Shown: positions 33,643-45,775 of the stretch, one piece after another | How the letters are laid out: every line of letters begins with the position of its first letter | Position numbering within the stretch: the first letter of the stretch is position 1 | Origin: Sporodiniella umbellata | Lineage: Eukaryota; Mucoromycota; Mucoromycetes; Mucorales; Rhizopodaceae | Direction: 5' to 3' | Length of the DNA: 64,000 nucleotides | Assembly (NCBI GenBank): GCA_025677835.1 | Contig: JAIXMR010000002.1 | Span: forward strand, 526,001 to 590,000 | The notes under the pieces: model-generated | Told to the model about the DNA's origin: nothing | Databases searched by the model: none | The model's input: the letters and a program-made list of their open reading frames with translations, nothing else | Program-made: the position numbers and the translations under genes

Positions 33643-36600
33643 GTTAATTGCCTTTTGCGCACTAATATTTTAAAGATTTATAAAAGCCACTTTTTTGAAT
33701 TCCTTGGATTGGCTTTTTTTTTATCAATTCAAAATATTCTGTGTTTAATTTATTAGTATAGTTTTATCTCAAACGGAAGTTGCTTCTTCCTATTTTTCTG
33801 ATGGGCTATGTGTTTAAAAAAGCTATAAAAGATTCGGAAATTTTTAATGGCTTCATTTAATTATCGTAAAAACTCTCTTATTTTTTGCGAACATTTTTTC
33901 ATGAAGCAATCAATACTTTAGCTAGCATATTATGTTCTAGACAATTTAACTTTTTATGCTTACCGAATTAATCAACTCGATTTGACAGTCATCTGATGCA
34001 CTTGCTCTTATAGTCAGTAGATTATGATTGATCAAAAGAATGCATGATTATACGTGGTTATTCAACCACTTCTGTTTGCTGATAAACTTCCCATCCAGTA
34101 CTTTTGCGAAAAACCTAATTTTAACTGCTACTACTCATCTATTGTTTCTTTTTTGCTTGACAAAAAAGCACTGGCCAATTGGATTGAATGCTGTAACTTT
34201 TTGATTTTTGATGAAGTTTAGCTAATGTAAATTTTTTTTCTTTAAAGAAATGCTCAATTCTAGAGCCAAAGCTATACATTGTAGCAAATAAGTCAACTTG
34301 TACAGTTCAAAACTAACTAGGGCCAGCACATTCGAAAATATATAGAAAGCACTCCAATAGTTTTTATTATAAAGTGTTCTGCCATATTTACCCTTAAAAG
34401 GAGTTTGCTTTATAAAAAAAAAGAAAAAGTAATTTTTTCTTTATTTCTTGTTTTTTTTAACTATCCATAGTCTGTATCGTCTCTTTTAGATTATAGTTTT
34501 TTTTTTTTTTTTTTTTTTTTTTTTGCCAAAAAGCCAATCATTTGGTATTTTAAGTATTAATTTTAAATTTTATATAAAAAAAACCTTTAGTTACTCTGAG
34601 GATAGTTTTGAGACCAAAAAAAAAAAAAGATTGTTCGTAAATATGCAGTTGTTGTGAAGATTTTATATAAAATTGGCTTCTAGCGATCCTGTTAAAACAG
34701 AGTATATAACTTCACCCAACTAGTGTGATGTTTGAGAAAAATATATGAGCCTCTACCTAGTCATTCTCTATAGCTAAAATTGTTTTATCCCTGTTGATAT
34801 GATTATGAGTTTTTTTTCTCTTTGTTAAATAATTGCGGTACTTCTAAATAGTTTTATTAGGAGGGTAGCATTTAAATTTTGGTACGCTAAGAGGTATACT
34901 CAATTAGTTGTGTACAATATCTAAAACATAAAGCCTATATGAACATATTCTACTATGGGCTAGTTAAGCGAAACAAGCATTATAACCAACTAGAGCATTC
35001 AAAAACGCTTTCATTCTTGTTACGCACCTCAGGATGTCAAGACCTCTTATACTTAGCTCACTTTTTTTCATTTAAACTACCCAAAGTATATCCATGAATG
35101 AGGGAGCACAATAAAACGATAGGATATTGCTTAGTGGTTAGCAAGTCTAGTCATCTCTCTCATTTTTTTTTGCTTATCTTCTGTTTTGGTTTTCGCTCAT
35201 TGAGTGCTGTTTGAAACCACAGAAACACATTATATAACCAAGAAAACATCAGCAAAAAACCGCACACTATAGTCTCAGTATCGAGATCCAATACTAATAG
35301 AGATGCTTACATTGATTAAAGCGGTGAAAATTACAATTATATGAAGATGATGCTAATCAGTTTGCTTCCCAAGTTGGGTACAAACTAAAGTATCTTCTAT
35401 TGCCACTTCTATCCGCAAATTCTCTGTTATGACAGCTCAAAAACCCAAAGTATAGCCATAAATTCAGCCGGATTAATTTATTGCAGAGATAATTTAGCTC
35501 GTAAAGATAGTCTTGTTGAAAAAAAAAGAAACTATAGTTGTAAAGAAGAAAGTATTCATTTTGATAACGAAGATTAACTAGCATTAAATTCATTGTCGGA
35601 TCTAACATGAAGCTTGATTGTCATAGAGAAGTGAAAAATGCGGAAAAACTAGGATAGGGCCTTTTGTCTTTAATAAACTTGATTAGAAACAATGCTGTTC
35701 ACCTCTTGCTAAAAATTCCGTGGTGTATATTTTTTTTATTAAGCTCTGTTTCTAATTTTGAATTTCAGTAAGTATTATTCTTGGTAATATAATATTTAAT
35801 CTGGAGTGTTTTATTATATATATAACTCGCAATACAAAAAGAGAAGCATAATAGTCGTGGAAAGTCTCTCAAAGAGAATATTTTGCCAAAAGAAACCATA
35901 AAATCTTCAAAATGTTCTTTTTTTCAAATCGTACAATCACCATTGTACTATATTATTACTCTACAAAAAATACAAGCTTAATCCACTCCTTCGCAAACAA
36001 AATTCAACTGCACGCTACAGTTTAAACACGGTAATTTGAACCTACAGTGCAAGCTTTGAATACATAAATGGAGGTTTAGACTATTCAACGATAGAGATTA
36101 CCAAAACTTATCACGAATACATATTACAAGGGTATACCCAAGCAAAAAATACTAATTAAAACTCTTGCTTCATTACACTCTTTTTTTCAGCTCTTTGAAG
36201 AGGAATTTTTCGAAACCTAAAAACCATATGAAGAACCATGACTTGAATAGCAACGAGAGCTTGTTAACTAGGATAAAAAAAATAGCCATAATATCACAAA
36301 TAAACGCTGCCAAAGGCTAGATAAGGTACTTTGATAAATACACTCTGATGAAAGACACTTTGGAAGAAAAAAAGCCATAAGGGTACATAAAATCTGAAAA
36401 ATAAATAAGGATTGAATCGCAAACCAAGAAATTTTTGCCCAAAAATAAAGCGTTTGAAAACCTCTGTTTTTTTTTTGGATTTTTAACACGTAACTATGTC
36501 TCTTTGGCTTGTAGATTTTAAAAATTGAGTACATTTAAAAAGACACTTATACATTTTATCTAGCTCTTAAAGATGACACCATTTATTTTTTGGTGTTTAG

Positions 36601-37070
36601 TATTAGCAGCCTTTTTTAATTGTAAACATACACTTTTCCCTGTTTAGGGATTCAGAGAAATACATAGCATAGTAGTTCTGACACGCTTGAATAAATCATT
36701 TGGCTTCATAAAATTTTTGCAACGAGACTTGAGGAAAAATATAAGCACTTGGAACTTTAACAAGACATATTCCCAGTACTGTACAAAACATATTTGCCTC
36801 ATTATCGCTAGATAGAACCTGCGATTTTTTTCTTTTTTGCCAAAAGAGAAAATGAACTAGTGTGTAGGAAAAAAATTTGAATGTTTGAGATGAAAGTTTT
36901 TATGACCACTTTTAGTGTCATATAGGACTCCCTGTCGAAAGTTCAAAGCTAATTTAAACTTCATAAGATCAGAAGTACATATGAGCACAGCGTCAAAAGG
37001 ACATAAGCTTAACAAAACGAAACAACGATATTGGTAAGACAGAGAAGAAAATGTAGTCAACACCTAGAGT
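33643..37070. other. gene-poor AT-rich DNA
   Basis: About 3.4 kb between repeat copy A and the LINE fragment, with long T tracts (34498-34524), A tracts, and only short frames such as 35357-35608 (-) and 36268-36534 (-) that show no family features. A TATAAAAG at about 33822 leads to no credible gene. Confidence 0.5.
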
Positions 37071-37510
37071 TTGCTAGAAAGACGCAATCGTAGAGGGCTT
37101 CTAAACCCCCTCATGCCTTTCAAATGCCCTGCTCCCAATGTGCCTTTTTTCCATAATCAAGAGTCGTCTCCCTTCCATCTCCTTTTCTCTTGTCCACCAA
37201 AAGCTATGGTCTGGGACAAAATCATCTGTGAATTTCTATGGACCACCGCGGATACCGAAGATATCTTCCAAGCCTTAGTAAGTTTGGAATTTTTCAATGT
37301 TAAGTAATGTCAGCGATCGTCGCTCTCAGCAACTATGGTAATGATCATTGTACTATCCTAATTCTGGGCATGTCACTGACAAGACACTTTCGACATGGGC
37401 AACTTCCAGCCGCAATTGGTGGCTACCCTGATAAGGGCAGTCATTCATCAATTTGAAGCCGAGGAAAGCCTCGCTTTACAAAGTTTCTACTAGTCTCTCA
37501 CACTCACCGA
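37071..37510 (+). mobile_element. second LINE-type retrotransposon fragment
   Basis: A 78-codon frame containing FKCPAPNVPFFHNQESSPFH, then LLFSCPPKAMVWDKIICEF, corresponds to the zf-RVT zinc-binding end seen at 28.4-28.9 kb (C...H-x4-C followed by VW). The second Cys of the usual C-x2-C is lost. Coding-like but stop-ridden sequence continues to about 37510. Opposite strand to the first fragment, so a separate insertion. Confidence 0.5.
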
Positions 37511-38615
37511 TCTCGTCACTCCGAGATAATGCGCCCATATTCCCCTTTTCAAAGTCAATCTAATTTTCCATAATATAATTGCGACCGTCTCTTGCTGAAG
37601 TTGCAATTTCAACAAAAAACTTTTTTTTTAAAAAAAAATGACACAATCCTACGACAAAGCTATAGTTCCGAAAACCAAAGTTTGGTCATCTTTGATCTGC
37701 ATCTTAACAACACTACTGTTAGTTTGTACCTTTTGATCTTTTTTTTTTTTTAAAAAAAAAGTGTACAGGTGGTATCGATAGCACCAATAAGAATCGCTCT
37801 ATAATATTGAGACTAAAACCTCAATGTTGTGTTCATATTCGGCCTTGAGCAACATTTCATTTCATAAGGGGTCGCATCGGCATCACAAAACAACTACCAT
37901 TTGGTGTCGCATTGACTGTGATTGATACATGGCTTAGTTGTAAGCATGAATTTATAGACTCGGAAGACAGTTAGAATATGCATTGAAACTTTATAAATCA
38001 TGAAGCTACCCCTATTTGAAACGCTCAATGTATTTGCTGTTTTTCAAAGGTACTTTTGAAAGGCTTATTGAGGCGAATTTTTAGGGGCAGAGAAACACAA
38101 ACCTTCTTGTACGTAGGTGCAGCTATATGTGCTTAGCTTTAAACCACAACTCCTTTTTTTATCACGGTCTTTAGTGACAAATTGGTTTATATACGTGATG
38201 TCGAAAATATTTACTTTGTTCTTAATCTTGTAAAGTTATTTACACAAGTAGTAATTCAAGGTAGCAGGATCGGACATAAATCATATACTGAACACTGCCA
38301 TTTGGGCCTAGTTCTTTTTAAAGCAAAAAAATAATAATCAAAGAGCGATTCAAACACTCCTGTTGCTGAGATTCCCTCCACTTTTAACGTAGTTAAAAAT
38401 AATTCAGGGGGTTCAACAAAAAATCCATATTTTTTTAAATAGGAATCTAAAAATGACACCAGTACTTGCAGGCTAAGAATAAGGTTAAAAGAAAGACAAG
38501 AAAGCATACGATCTGTCAAACAATACACAGCATAACATTTTCACAATAAAAAGCTACAGTATTTACTTAATATTTTTTTATTGTTATTACTAATTTTTGC
38601 TACTGCTTTAAAAAC
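37511..38615. other. gene-poor AT-rich DNA
   Basis: Spacer before the first secreted cysteine-rich gene. The frame 38256-38528 (-) lacks an ATG near its start and any recognisable domain. Short A/T hairpins occur at 37621-37639 and 37741-37759. Confidence 0.5.
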
Positions 38616-38849
38616 ATGTTCAACTTGAAACTTATCCTCCTCTTATTGGCTTTGAACTTTTCTTTGTCTATGGCTGGCTGGTGTCGCTGTAATGGCTCTA
38701 TCGCTGGTGACTCTACTGAAGCATGTTGTAACAAAATTGGCGGAAGCTGGGTTACTTACTCTTGGAGACATTTTAGAGGTGCCTGCGATACAGGAAATAG
38801 CACACCTGAATATAAATCATGCTGTCCTTATACAACTGAATGTTATTAG
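38616..38849 (+). CDS. small secreted 8-cysteine protein 1
   Basis: 77 residues, intronless. Signal peptide MFNLKLILLLLALNFSLSMA with an S-M-A cleavage site, then a mature protein of about 57 residues beginning GWCRC and contain eight Cys (C-x-C, CC, C, CC, C). The central part (IAGDSTEACCNKIGG, SWVTYSWRHFRGACDTG) is identical to that of the paralogue at 41775. No known family recognised; size, signal and even Cys number fit secreted effector-like or antimicrobial proteins, which is inference only. Confidence 0.75.
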   Translation: MFNLKLILLLLALNFSLSMAGWCRCNGSIAGDSTEACCNKIGGSWVTYSWRHFRGACDTGNSTPEYKSCCPYTTECY

Positions 38850-38929
38850 CGTTATAACGTTATACTATCAAAATTTAATAAAAATCACTCTTTTTTTTAA
38901 AAAAAAAAACGGTAGTTATATTGTATAGT

Positions 38930-39850
38930 GTACGGTTCAGTCCCTCTTAACCAGCCAATCGGGTTCATTGTGGTTTTCTATTAAAACTTCCAAGTTATTT
39001 TTTTTTGTTAAATAAAACTGAATTGTTTAACCGAAAGAAATACGATTTGTAAAGAATGTAAGAATAAAAAGTATATGTATGAAAAGCTGACTGAGTATAT
39101 GAAAAAATGTGACATAAAAGACATGGACCAAATGTTTATTCTAATAAAAGACCGTTTTGATAGTAAAAGCATGAAAAATATAAACGAAATAAATACACCA
39201 ACCCCACCATCTAATAGAAAATTGCAAAAGAGAACAATTACTTTAGTATCAAGAATATAGAAGGGATAGATATAAAAGTAGATGAGCTCAAAGAGGGCTA
39301 TACCTATGAATGTTATTTTTGTAAAGCAATATTAGAAAAAGATGTTAACTGTAACTGTCAGAAACAAAAACAGGTTAGTAGTAATAGTTTAAACCTGCAG
39401 ATAGTATAAAGGAAGCCTATCAAAATGCAAATGAAGAGATGAGGTTGTGTGTAGATAAAATGAAAAGAAGCTATAATATACTAATCTCTGATCCTAGAAT
39501 ATATGAATCTATACTATTAAGCAACAGAAAAACTATAAAAGTGCATTCTAGCATATATACAAAATACGTCAACAAAAAATAGACGAGAAACATATGAACG
39601 AACTTTATTTAATTTATGGAAAAAAACAAAAACAGGCTTTTGAAGAATTGTGAAATATTATTCAGAATTAATAAAAACCCAAACCAAAGAAAAAAAAGCT
39701 ATACATATTTTTCATATTTATTCAAAAAGATAAAAAAACAGGCGTAGAATCTTTGATAGAATATATGAATACTAATTTATAACAGGGTTGGGCTTAGTCC
39801 TTGGTAAAATGCACTAGAAAGCACTTTGTTCAATTGTGTTGACAAAAATA
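38930..39850 (+). repeat. ~0.92-kb dispersed repeat, copy B
   Basis: Begins GTACGGTTCAGTCCCTC and ends GTGTTGACAAAAATA. Inverted relative to copy A, direct relative to copy C. It starts 80 bp after the first secreted-protein gene. It carries the same frame-shifting A deletion as copy A, so A and B share a more recent origin than either with C. Confidence 0.8.
39075..39260 (+). pseudogene. repeat-borne Cys-cluster protein remnant, copy B (frameshifted)
   Basis: Same 61-codon truncated frame as copy A; the upstream in-frame codons CLTERNTICKEC and the downstream second cluster are present but out of frame beyond the deletion. Confidence 0.6.
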
Positions 39851-41774
39851 AAATAAAAAAGAAACGCTTCTCACAAAAGAATAAATTTACCTTCTCTTTA
39901 ATGTAAATCTACAGTTTTATACATAATTTTACTTGAGGAAAACAAATCAAGAGCAAATCAGTTGTATACTTGTTGATCTGAGGTTATTTTTGTTTTATTT
40001 TTTTTAAGAAAAAAACATTTATTAAAAAGTAGAAGGTTTATAGATAAAAGGTAAAAATAAAGCATTTAAGGATGCACCAATATAAGTAGGAAGCAATAAG
40101 GTGAATTTAAAAGCGATTTGTTTTCCTAAGAGCCTTCGAGAAAGGAATTTATATACTCGTTGGCACTGCTTTTAAAAAAGTATCTATAAAAAAAGAATAA
40201 AAAGGGTCCACCTAAACGGAATTTTCAGTAGTTTCAATGAAGCGGATGACTAGAGCCTTTTATTTACCATCTTTACTATAATATTAAGTTGGAAAATACC
40301 TACTTTTGCTGTTACTGCCCGGCTATATTCGTTTTTATTCATGGGTAACAAAGCTGGTCTAGAAAAAAAAGTAGAAAATTACTTTTGATACTCAAATAAC
40401 GCTGAGAACCAAGCCCATTCACAATGACCAGTAAGGATAAAGAATAAAAAACGCTTTCTTTTATTCCTTATACTAGACTTTGCTAGTTGATTTTTTTGCA
40501 CTTTATAAAAGTTTATATAGGCAGCAGTATATGAGTATTGAGGTCCTTTTCTCTGTCTCTTTCCCTTCATGTATGCACCTACGAGCATGTACTTTGTTAT
40601 CCTTAAAATAATTAGCGGAATGTCAAACAATATTGACGTTGACCCAACAATTTGGCTCGGGCCTTTAAAAAAACGCGTCCAACGGCTGTTGTATTTGATT
40701 GTAAATTGAAAGTAATTCGATGGGGCTCAAACAATCTACTCTCAACAATATTATTGATGTGTGCTCGAGTCTGATATTGATTACAATAAAAAATGGTTTT
40801 TAAATAAAAAAAACCTTGAAGGAAAAAGCAGCATTCATTGATCCAAAGAGAAAGTAACTTTACAGCCTTTTTTTCTAAAGAATACATCGATGCGTCAATT
40901 AGGCTTATTCAAAGCAAAATCATAGGTTTTTTTTTAGTCCTGAAGAACATTGTCATTTTTAGCTGTATTCTGTGTACATACTTCATACACACTTTTTGTA
41001 TTTTAGTGTATAAAACAGCACTAAAATCACTACCCTTTCTTTATTAGGAAAGAAAGGGGCGACAGATTCAATATATTGCTTTATCTATGTACATGTACAA
41101 GTTTGACTTAATCCTATTGACAGGCCTTTGTTGTTATAATCCTTCACTCTAGAATTCTTTTATTTTGAAAACAGACACTAAGGATGATGATATGGGCACT
41201 ATAACAACAACTCTACGCAAACAAGGAGATGGACTTTTCGCTGTTTTTTGATATACAGTCTATCCTGTCGAAGGTTGATCATACTCTCCTTAATGGGTGC
41301 GTCTTTTCACTAGATGCGTGCCACAAAAACCAAAAAAAAAGACCTTACCGAAAATCGCTTGTTAAGGTACAATTCGATAAAGATGAACATTAGAGAAAAA
41401 ATACGTGCTTTTGAGAGAAAAGGCAAAAAAATAAAATCAAATGTTTTTCAAGAAAAGAAAAGGTTTGCTAATGAGACGTCAAAAAAGCAAAAATAAAAAT
41501 AGCTTGAGGCTTCATGATCGCCTTTTAAGTCCCATCTTTTTGGCACTTACCAAAGTAGTACAGTCTACCCCGTATCAATCCGTTAATTTTGTTGTTCGCA
41601 CTCAGTAAGGGGGTGAAGGGGTGTAAAACTCAGGTGGTTTTAACTAATGCAGATCATGCAGTTAGTGCCACTAAACTTTTGATTTGTGTATAGTAGCACA
41701 GTGTTAGTCTGTTGTTATAAAAGAACTTCACCTTTTCATCTTTTTTTTTTAATTACTTTCTGTTGCTTTATAAC
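39851..41774. other. gene-poor AT-rich DNA with promoter of the second secreted gene
   Basis: About 1.9 kb without a supportable gene. TATAAAA at 41716-41722 lies 53 bp before the ATG of the second secreted protein gene. The Lys-rich frame at 41314-41496 is not convincing. Confidence 0.5.
41716..41722 (+). promoter_or_regulatory. TATA box of secreted protein gene 2
   Basis: TATAAAA, correct strand, 53 bp upstream of ATG 41775. The first paralogue lacks an equally good TATA at the same distance. Confidence 0.6.
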
Positions 41775-42008
41775 ATGTTCAGCTTGAAGTTTGTCTTTCT
41801 CCTATTGGTTTTGAACTTTTCCTTGTCTATGGCCGCCTGGTGTCGATGCCAAGGCTCTATCGCTGGTGACTCTACTGAAGCATGTTGTAACAAAATTGGC
41901 GGAAGCTGGGTTACTTACTCTTGGAGACATTTTAGAGGTGCCTGTGATACAGGAGGGTCCACTAGCCAATTTCAAGGGTGTTGTCCTTATGAAAACGAAT
42001 GCTATTAA
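41775..42008 (+). CDS. small secreted 8-cysteine protein 2
   Basis: 77 residues from ATG 41775, intronless. Signal peptide MFSLKFVFLLLVLNFSLSMA, mature start AWCRCQGSIAGDSTEACC, eight Cys in the same positions as protein 1, and a different tail (GGSTSQFQGCCPYENECY). A 102-nt segment (41853-41954) differs from gene 1 by one base, whereas the signal and the last third have diverged. Tandem paralogue of 38616-38849 in the same orientation with repeat copy B between them. Confidence 0.78.
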   Translation: MFSLKFVFLLLVLNFSLSMAAWCRCQGSIAGDSTEACCNKIGGSWVTYSWRHFRGACDTGGSTSQFQGCCPYENECY

Positions 42009-42509
42009 TGCTTTTTTTTTATAAAGCAAAACAAAAGTTCATGATTTTATTTTAAAATTCCAGAAATACCGCTTTAAAATAAAGTGCTTTAAATATATAT
42101 GCACGCATTTTGCTTTATCTTGTCTGTTCGAAGCTTTAGCTTGTACAATTAATTGTTTTTTTTTTTACGTTTTCTGAGAGAAGAGTGGATTCATAATGAG
42201 CTTTGACCAATTAAAGTGTTTATATATAGTAGTGCAAAATTAGCTTGGTGATGCTTATAGGAAACAAGCACCAGCACATCCCCCTCATAAATTAAAACGG
42301 AGATTGAGACAACGGTTTTACGCCAAAAAAAAAACCACACAATTTTAAAAATCAATGGTTTGATAAGTACTATAGTGTTTTACGATAAACTTTACTATAT
42401 AAATACTTATAGTATAAAGCACACAATATATACACTAAAAAAATAAGCAGATATAAAGTTTGCTGTTTAAAAAGAATCTATGACTACAGTGAGATAAGCA
42501 TAAAATACC
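42009..42509. other. intergenic, no gene seen
   Basis: AT-rich spacer between the convergent secreted-protein and methyltransferase genes. Confidence 0.55.
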
Positions 42510-43909
42510 CTACTCGACCGAGCTATTCTTGACTGTGACTTCTGTTTTCTTTATACTCAAAGAAACAATCAGAAGTGTAAATCCAGCTTCGAACATGTCC
42601 TTTTTGTATCGAGTCAAGAATTCAGAGATCTCTTCTTTGCTATGAACTCCCAGTTGATGGCCTAGATAGTTCATCATACCGCCTAGTGCTTTTACAGCAT
42701 CCCAAGCAAATTTTTTAGCAACATCTGTTCCATTATCTGTTAAGAAAACAAGCAATTATAGTTGACCACGTATGTGTTAACAGTCGATTTTTCTTTCAAT
42801 AAAAAAATTTCTGAATACTTTTCGACAATTTACTTGTTCTAAAATGTGTATGGTAGCTTTGAGAGATCCTTGCTTTTTGGTTGGTCAAAACTAAATTCTC
42901 TAGCTCATACGCAACATTTGGTAGTTGGCCTCTCTCTATACAGAAATTATTCACTATGATAAAAAAAGTTTAAATTTCTGCCCACTGCAAATTTGATATT
43001 TACTTGCAGTTATTCCTTTATAACAGTGTGAATTGGTATCTGTTGGAGGCTAAAAAACGTGTCTTCAAAATTAAAAATAAAAAGGGGAGTGGCCCAAATT
43101 TTTTTTCTTACAATACAAGTGATGTCAACAAACTGAACCATTCCTCCAGGCTTCGTTACACGTATAACTTCATCAATAGCCATAGGCCATTCTTCAGCTC
43201 GAAGTGCGCAGATAAAAAGTCTCATATAAACAAAATCGAAAGTATTGTCATCATAGGGAAGTCCTTGGATTACATTTCCATAAGCGTACTTTACTTTTTT
43301 TTGCTTTCTAAGCAGTTCTGGCGTATCAATAATGTCGCAACTATTATATGTACAATTGGGATAATCAGAGCTCATATCCTGTATAATTTGTTTAACGCTA
43401 GCCTGCCTATCAACATTTGACAAACTTACTAAAGACCATACTCCAGAACCGCAGCCAACATCCAAAATAGCTGCCCCTTTTTTAAAGTCGATTGTCTCTT
43501 TTACACTCGACGATACATTTCTTTTTTAAAAAAAAATTGAATGTTGGTGCTACAGGCTTGTATGTATTTCACCATGCTTTACCCTTTTAGTATCTCTTTA
43601 AAAATAAAGTGTTGCTATATAGAGGAGCACCAAAAAAAAAAAAAAAAAAAAAGAGAGCGTGAGACAAGTATCGTAAATAATGTTTAGGCTTCCTACGCCT
43701 GTCAACCTGTCCAGCTCATCTCTGTCCTTAGGTAACCAATAAGTAGAAGTCTCAACGTTGTGAAACTCGCGGTTAGTCACTACAGATTCTGGCGTTGGTC
43801 TCATATTGATGTTTGTTGCCTTTATTTCTATATCGGTAGGTTTAGCTTTTTGTGACTTTGGCAGTACCATGCGCTTTGTATTCTTGATAAACGGTATGCG
43901 GTTTCCCAT
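42510..43909 (-). CDS. SAM-dependent methyltransferase, 7 exons
   Basis: Class I methyltransferase of the kind multiplied in Mucoromycota. Introns: 43615-43696, 43521-43582, 43379-43429, 43050-43111, 42954-43003 and 42737-42833. Exon 2 is only 32 nt (43583-43614, QHFIFKEILKG). Motifs: NVETSTYWLPKDRDELDRL, QHFIFKEILKGN, SAM-binding motif I AAILDVGCGSGVWSL, acidic end of strand 2 (YNSCDIIDT), YAYGNVIQGLPYDDNTFDF, FICALRAEEWPMAIDEVIR, VTKPGGMVQFVDI, then IERGQLPNVAYELENL and NNGTDVAKKFAWDAVKALG. Substrate unknown. Intron 43379-43429 is 51 nt and open, so unspliced reading would hide it. Confidence 0.82.
43583..43614 (-). other. 32-nt microexon of the methyltransferase gene
   Basis: Codes QHFIFKEILK plus two bases of Gly; it restores the L-T-G-Q-H-F sequence usual after the DRL motif in this family. 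Flanked by GT...AG introns of 82 and 62 nt. Confidence 0.7.
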
Positions 43910-45307
43910 TTATAATCATAAAGAACTGAAGTAATAATAAACTAACCTCAAATAAGAAAAAAGAGTTTTTTTTTAAAAAAAAAAGGAAGGGGAGGCGAAA
44001 ATAAAAAATAAGAATAAACTGTTCATATTTTGAAATGAGGATATTGTCATACATCGGGTGTCAAACCTAACACAAAACCTGTCTTTTAATCTTTGATAAT
44101 AGTCAATAAGGTGCGACATTCTTTTTTCAACAAAAAAAACACAAAGCTCTCTTATTGAATTCCATCCACTGAAGCATTACATAGATATCTTTGTTATAAT
44201 TGAGCAGTTTTATAAAGCTCAATAAATTAACTAACAAAGAAATCCAGTTACTAATACAACTATTATCTCCAGGAATAAATTGCTGAGATAAGCACAGATT
44301 TTAAGAAATTGTCTGATAAACACCAAAAAAGGCAAGTGAATCAAGCACTATAATGAACACTACTCCTCAAGTTATACATTTATACTACCAGTTTAACGTT
44401 TTATTTCTTTGTTGTATTCTCCAGCAGCATTAAGGTATGTAATGCATTTAATATTAACGATTTTATTGGGAAAAAATATCGTTTCAGTATTTTAAATGCT
44501 CTGACATTAAACCATATATCAATATACATCCAAGTATAGAGAGACATTATAAGTTTATTTGTATCAGTTTATTCTAATTAGTGTACAGAGTTTTTTTTTT
44601 GCTTTTTTTTTAATATAACACATACTATCCAGTTTTATCAGCTTTCTTAAAGCCTCACCCTTTTTTCTAAGTTTTTGTGTATGTTAAAACACTAAGATAA
44701 GTTCTTTGGATATTAAGTTTTATAAGTTTTTACAGATTTAGATACAAACCAAAACTATAAAAAATCAAGATATCTTTCATAAAGTAAATAATTAAAGATG
44801 AAATTACTTTGTTCTGGAAGTTCCGATAGATGATGAGGTTGCTGGTATAATAACTTTAGTTTGCTTTTCTGAGTAATGGCCGAGCCAATTTGCATTGTTG
44901 AGGCTAGCAGTTTGGTAAAGTTTGACAGTTTGATATACAATTCTAACCATTTTCTTTAGATGATACACTTGTACAAGTACCGGGAGACCTTTTCACTGAA
45001 ACTTCCAACCTTAGCTGGTATTTTATAAAAACGTCTACGTCATCCAATATACATATACAGTGTTTCCAAAATCGATATCGCACGTTTTTGTGTAATTTGT
45101 ATTATAAAATGCGACATTGATTTTGAAAGCACTGTAAGTACATCAGAAACAGTTTATGACGTTGTATATACCAAAGCGCTGTTCAAGTGTATATTATATC
45201 AATTCTCAGAGTGACCATTTGCAAAGCTATCAAGTTCGCACTCTTATAAAAGTACATGTATCAATTGCTTTATTCAGTCTAAACCGAAGTGTTTATCCTG
45301 ACGGTAA
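43910..45307. other. gene-poor AT-rich DNA
   Basis: Methyltransferase promoter side and about 1.3 kb with only short frames. No recognisable feature. Confidence 0.5.
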
Positions 45308-45775
45308 CTATCTTCTCAGCTTTTTTTTTTGTAACAGTATTTTTCTTGTGTCTACTATCAATTTGCAGTTGACTTTGTTGAAATACTGTTCAAAATCGTC
45401 AGGCAGTTGTAATGTTACGCTGTTGTAATTAGTCATTATTTCCTCAATCTCATCACTCGTGAATGATCCATACTTGATGTACAGTTCAGAATTATTGATA
45501 TCAAAGATAAAAGACTGAGAAGGACGCTCTGTGATTCGAAGCTTACCAAATTCATACAGCTGGTCTTCTACCACTGTACCAGTTGAGAGAGTCTATTTGT
45601 CTTCGTTCTTTGAACTTTCAAAGCTAGTGCCCACTTCTGGTCTTACTTCGGGTGTTAATAAAAACTATTACTGTTTACAAATTCAAGAAACTTTGCTCCA
45701 ATACTCATTATGTTTTTTATCTAGACAATTCCCGAGTTTGCTGGTGGTATCACAGTGATTAGAACAACTAGGGCG
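45308..45775 (-). pseudogene. possible decayed secreted-protein gene
   Basis: On the minus strand, at about 45755 down, ATG is followed at once by TAG and then a secretion-signal-like stretch SKTVIALVVLITVIPPANSG. A GT...AG interval (GTCTAG...GTAATAG) would join it in frame to FLLTPEVRPEVGTSFESSK, then an in-frame TAG, then VEDQLYEFGKLRITERPSQ and 70 more residues ending LLQKKKLRR. The second half is a clean 80-codon frame (45308-45550). Two TAG codons argue for decay, unless the real start and splicing differ. Family unknown. Confidence 0.35.

Noticed and set aside
35095..35165. A tRNA-like D-arm sequence (TAGTGGTTAGCA)
   Set aside because: No matching acceptor stem, anticodon arm or B box could be found around it.
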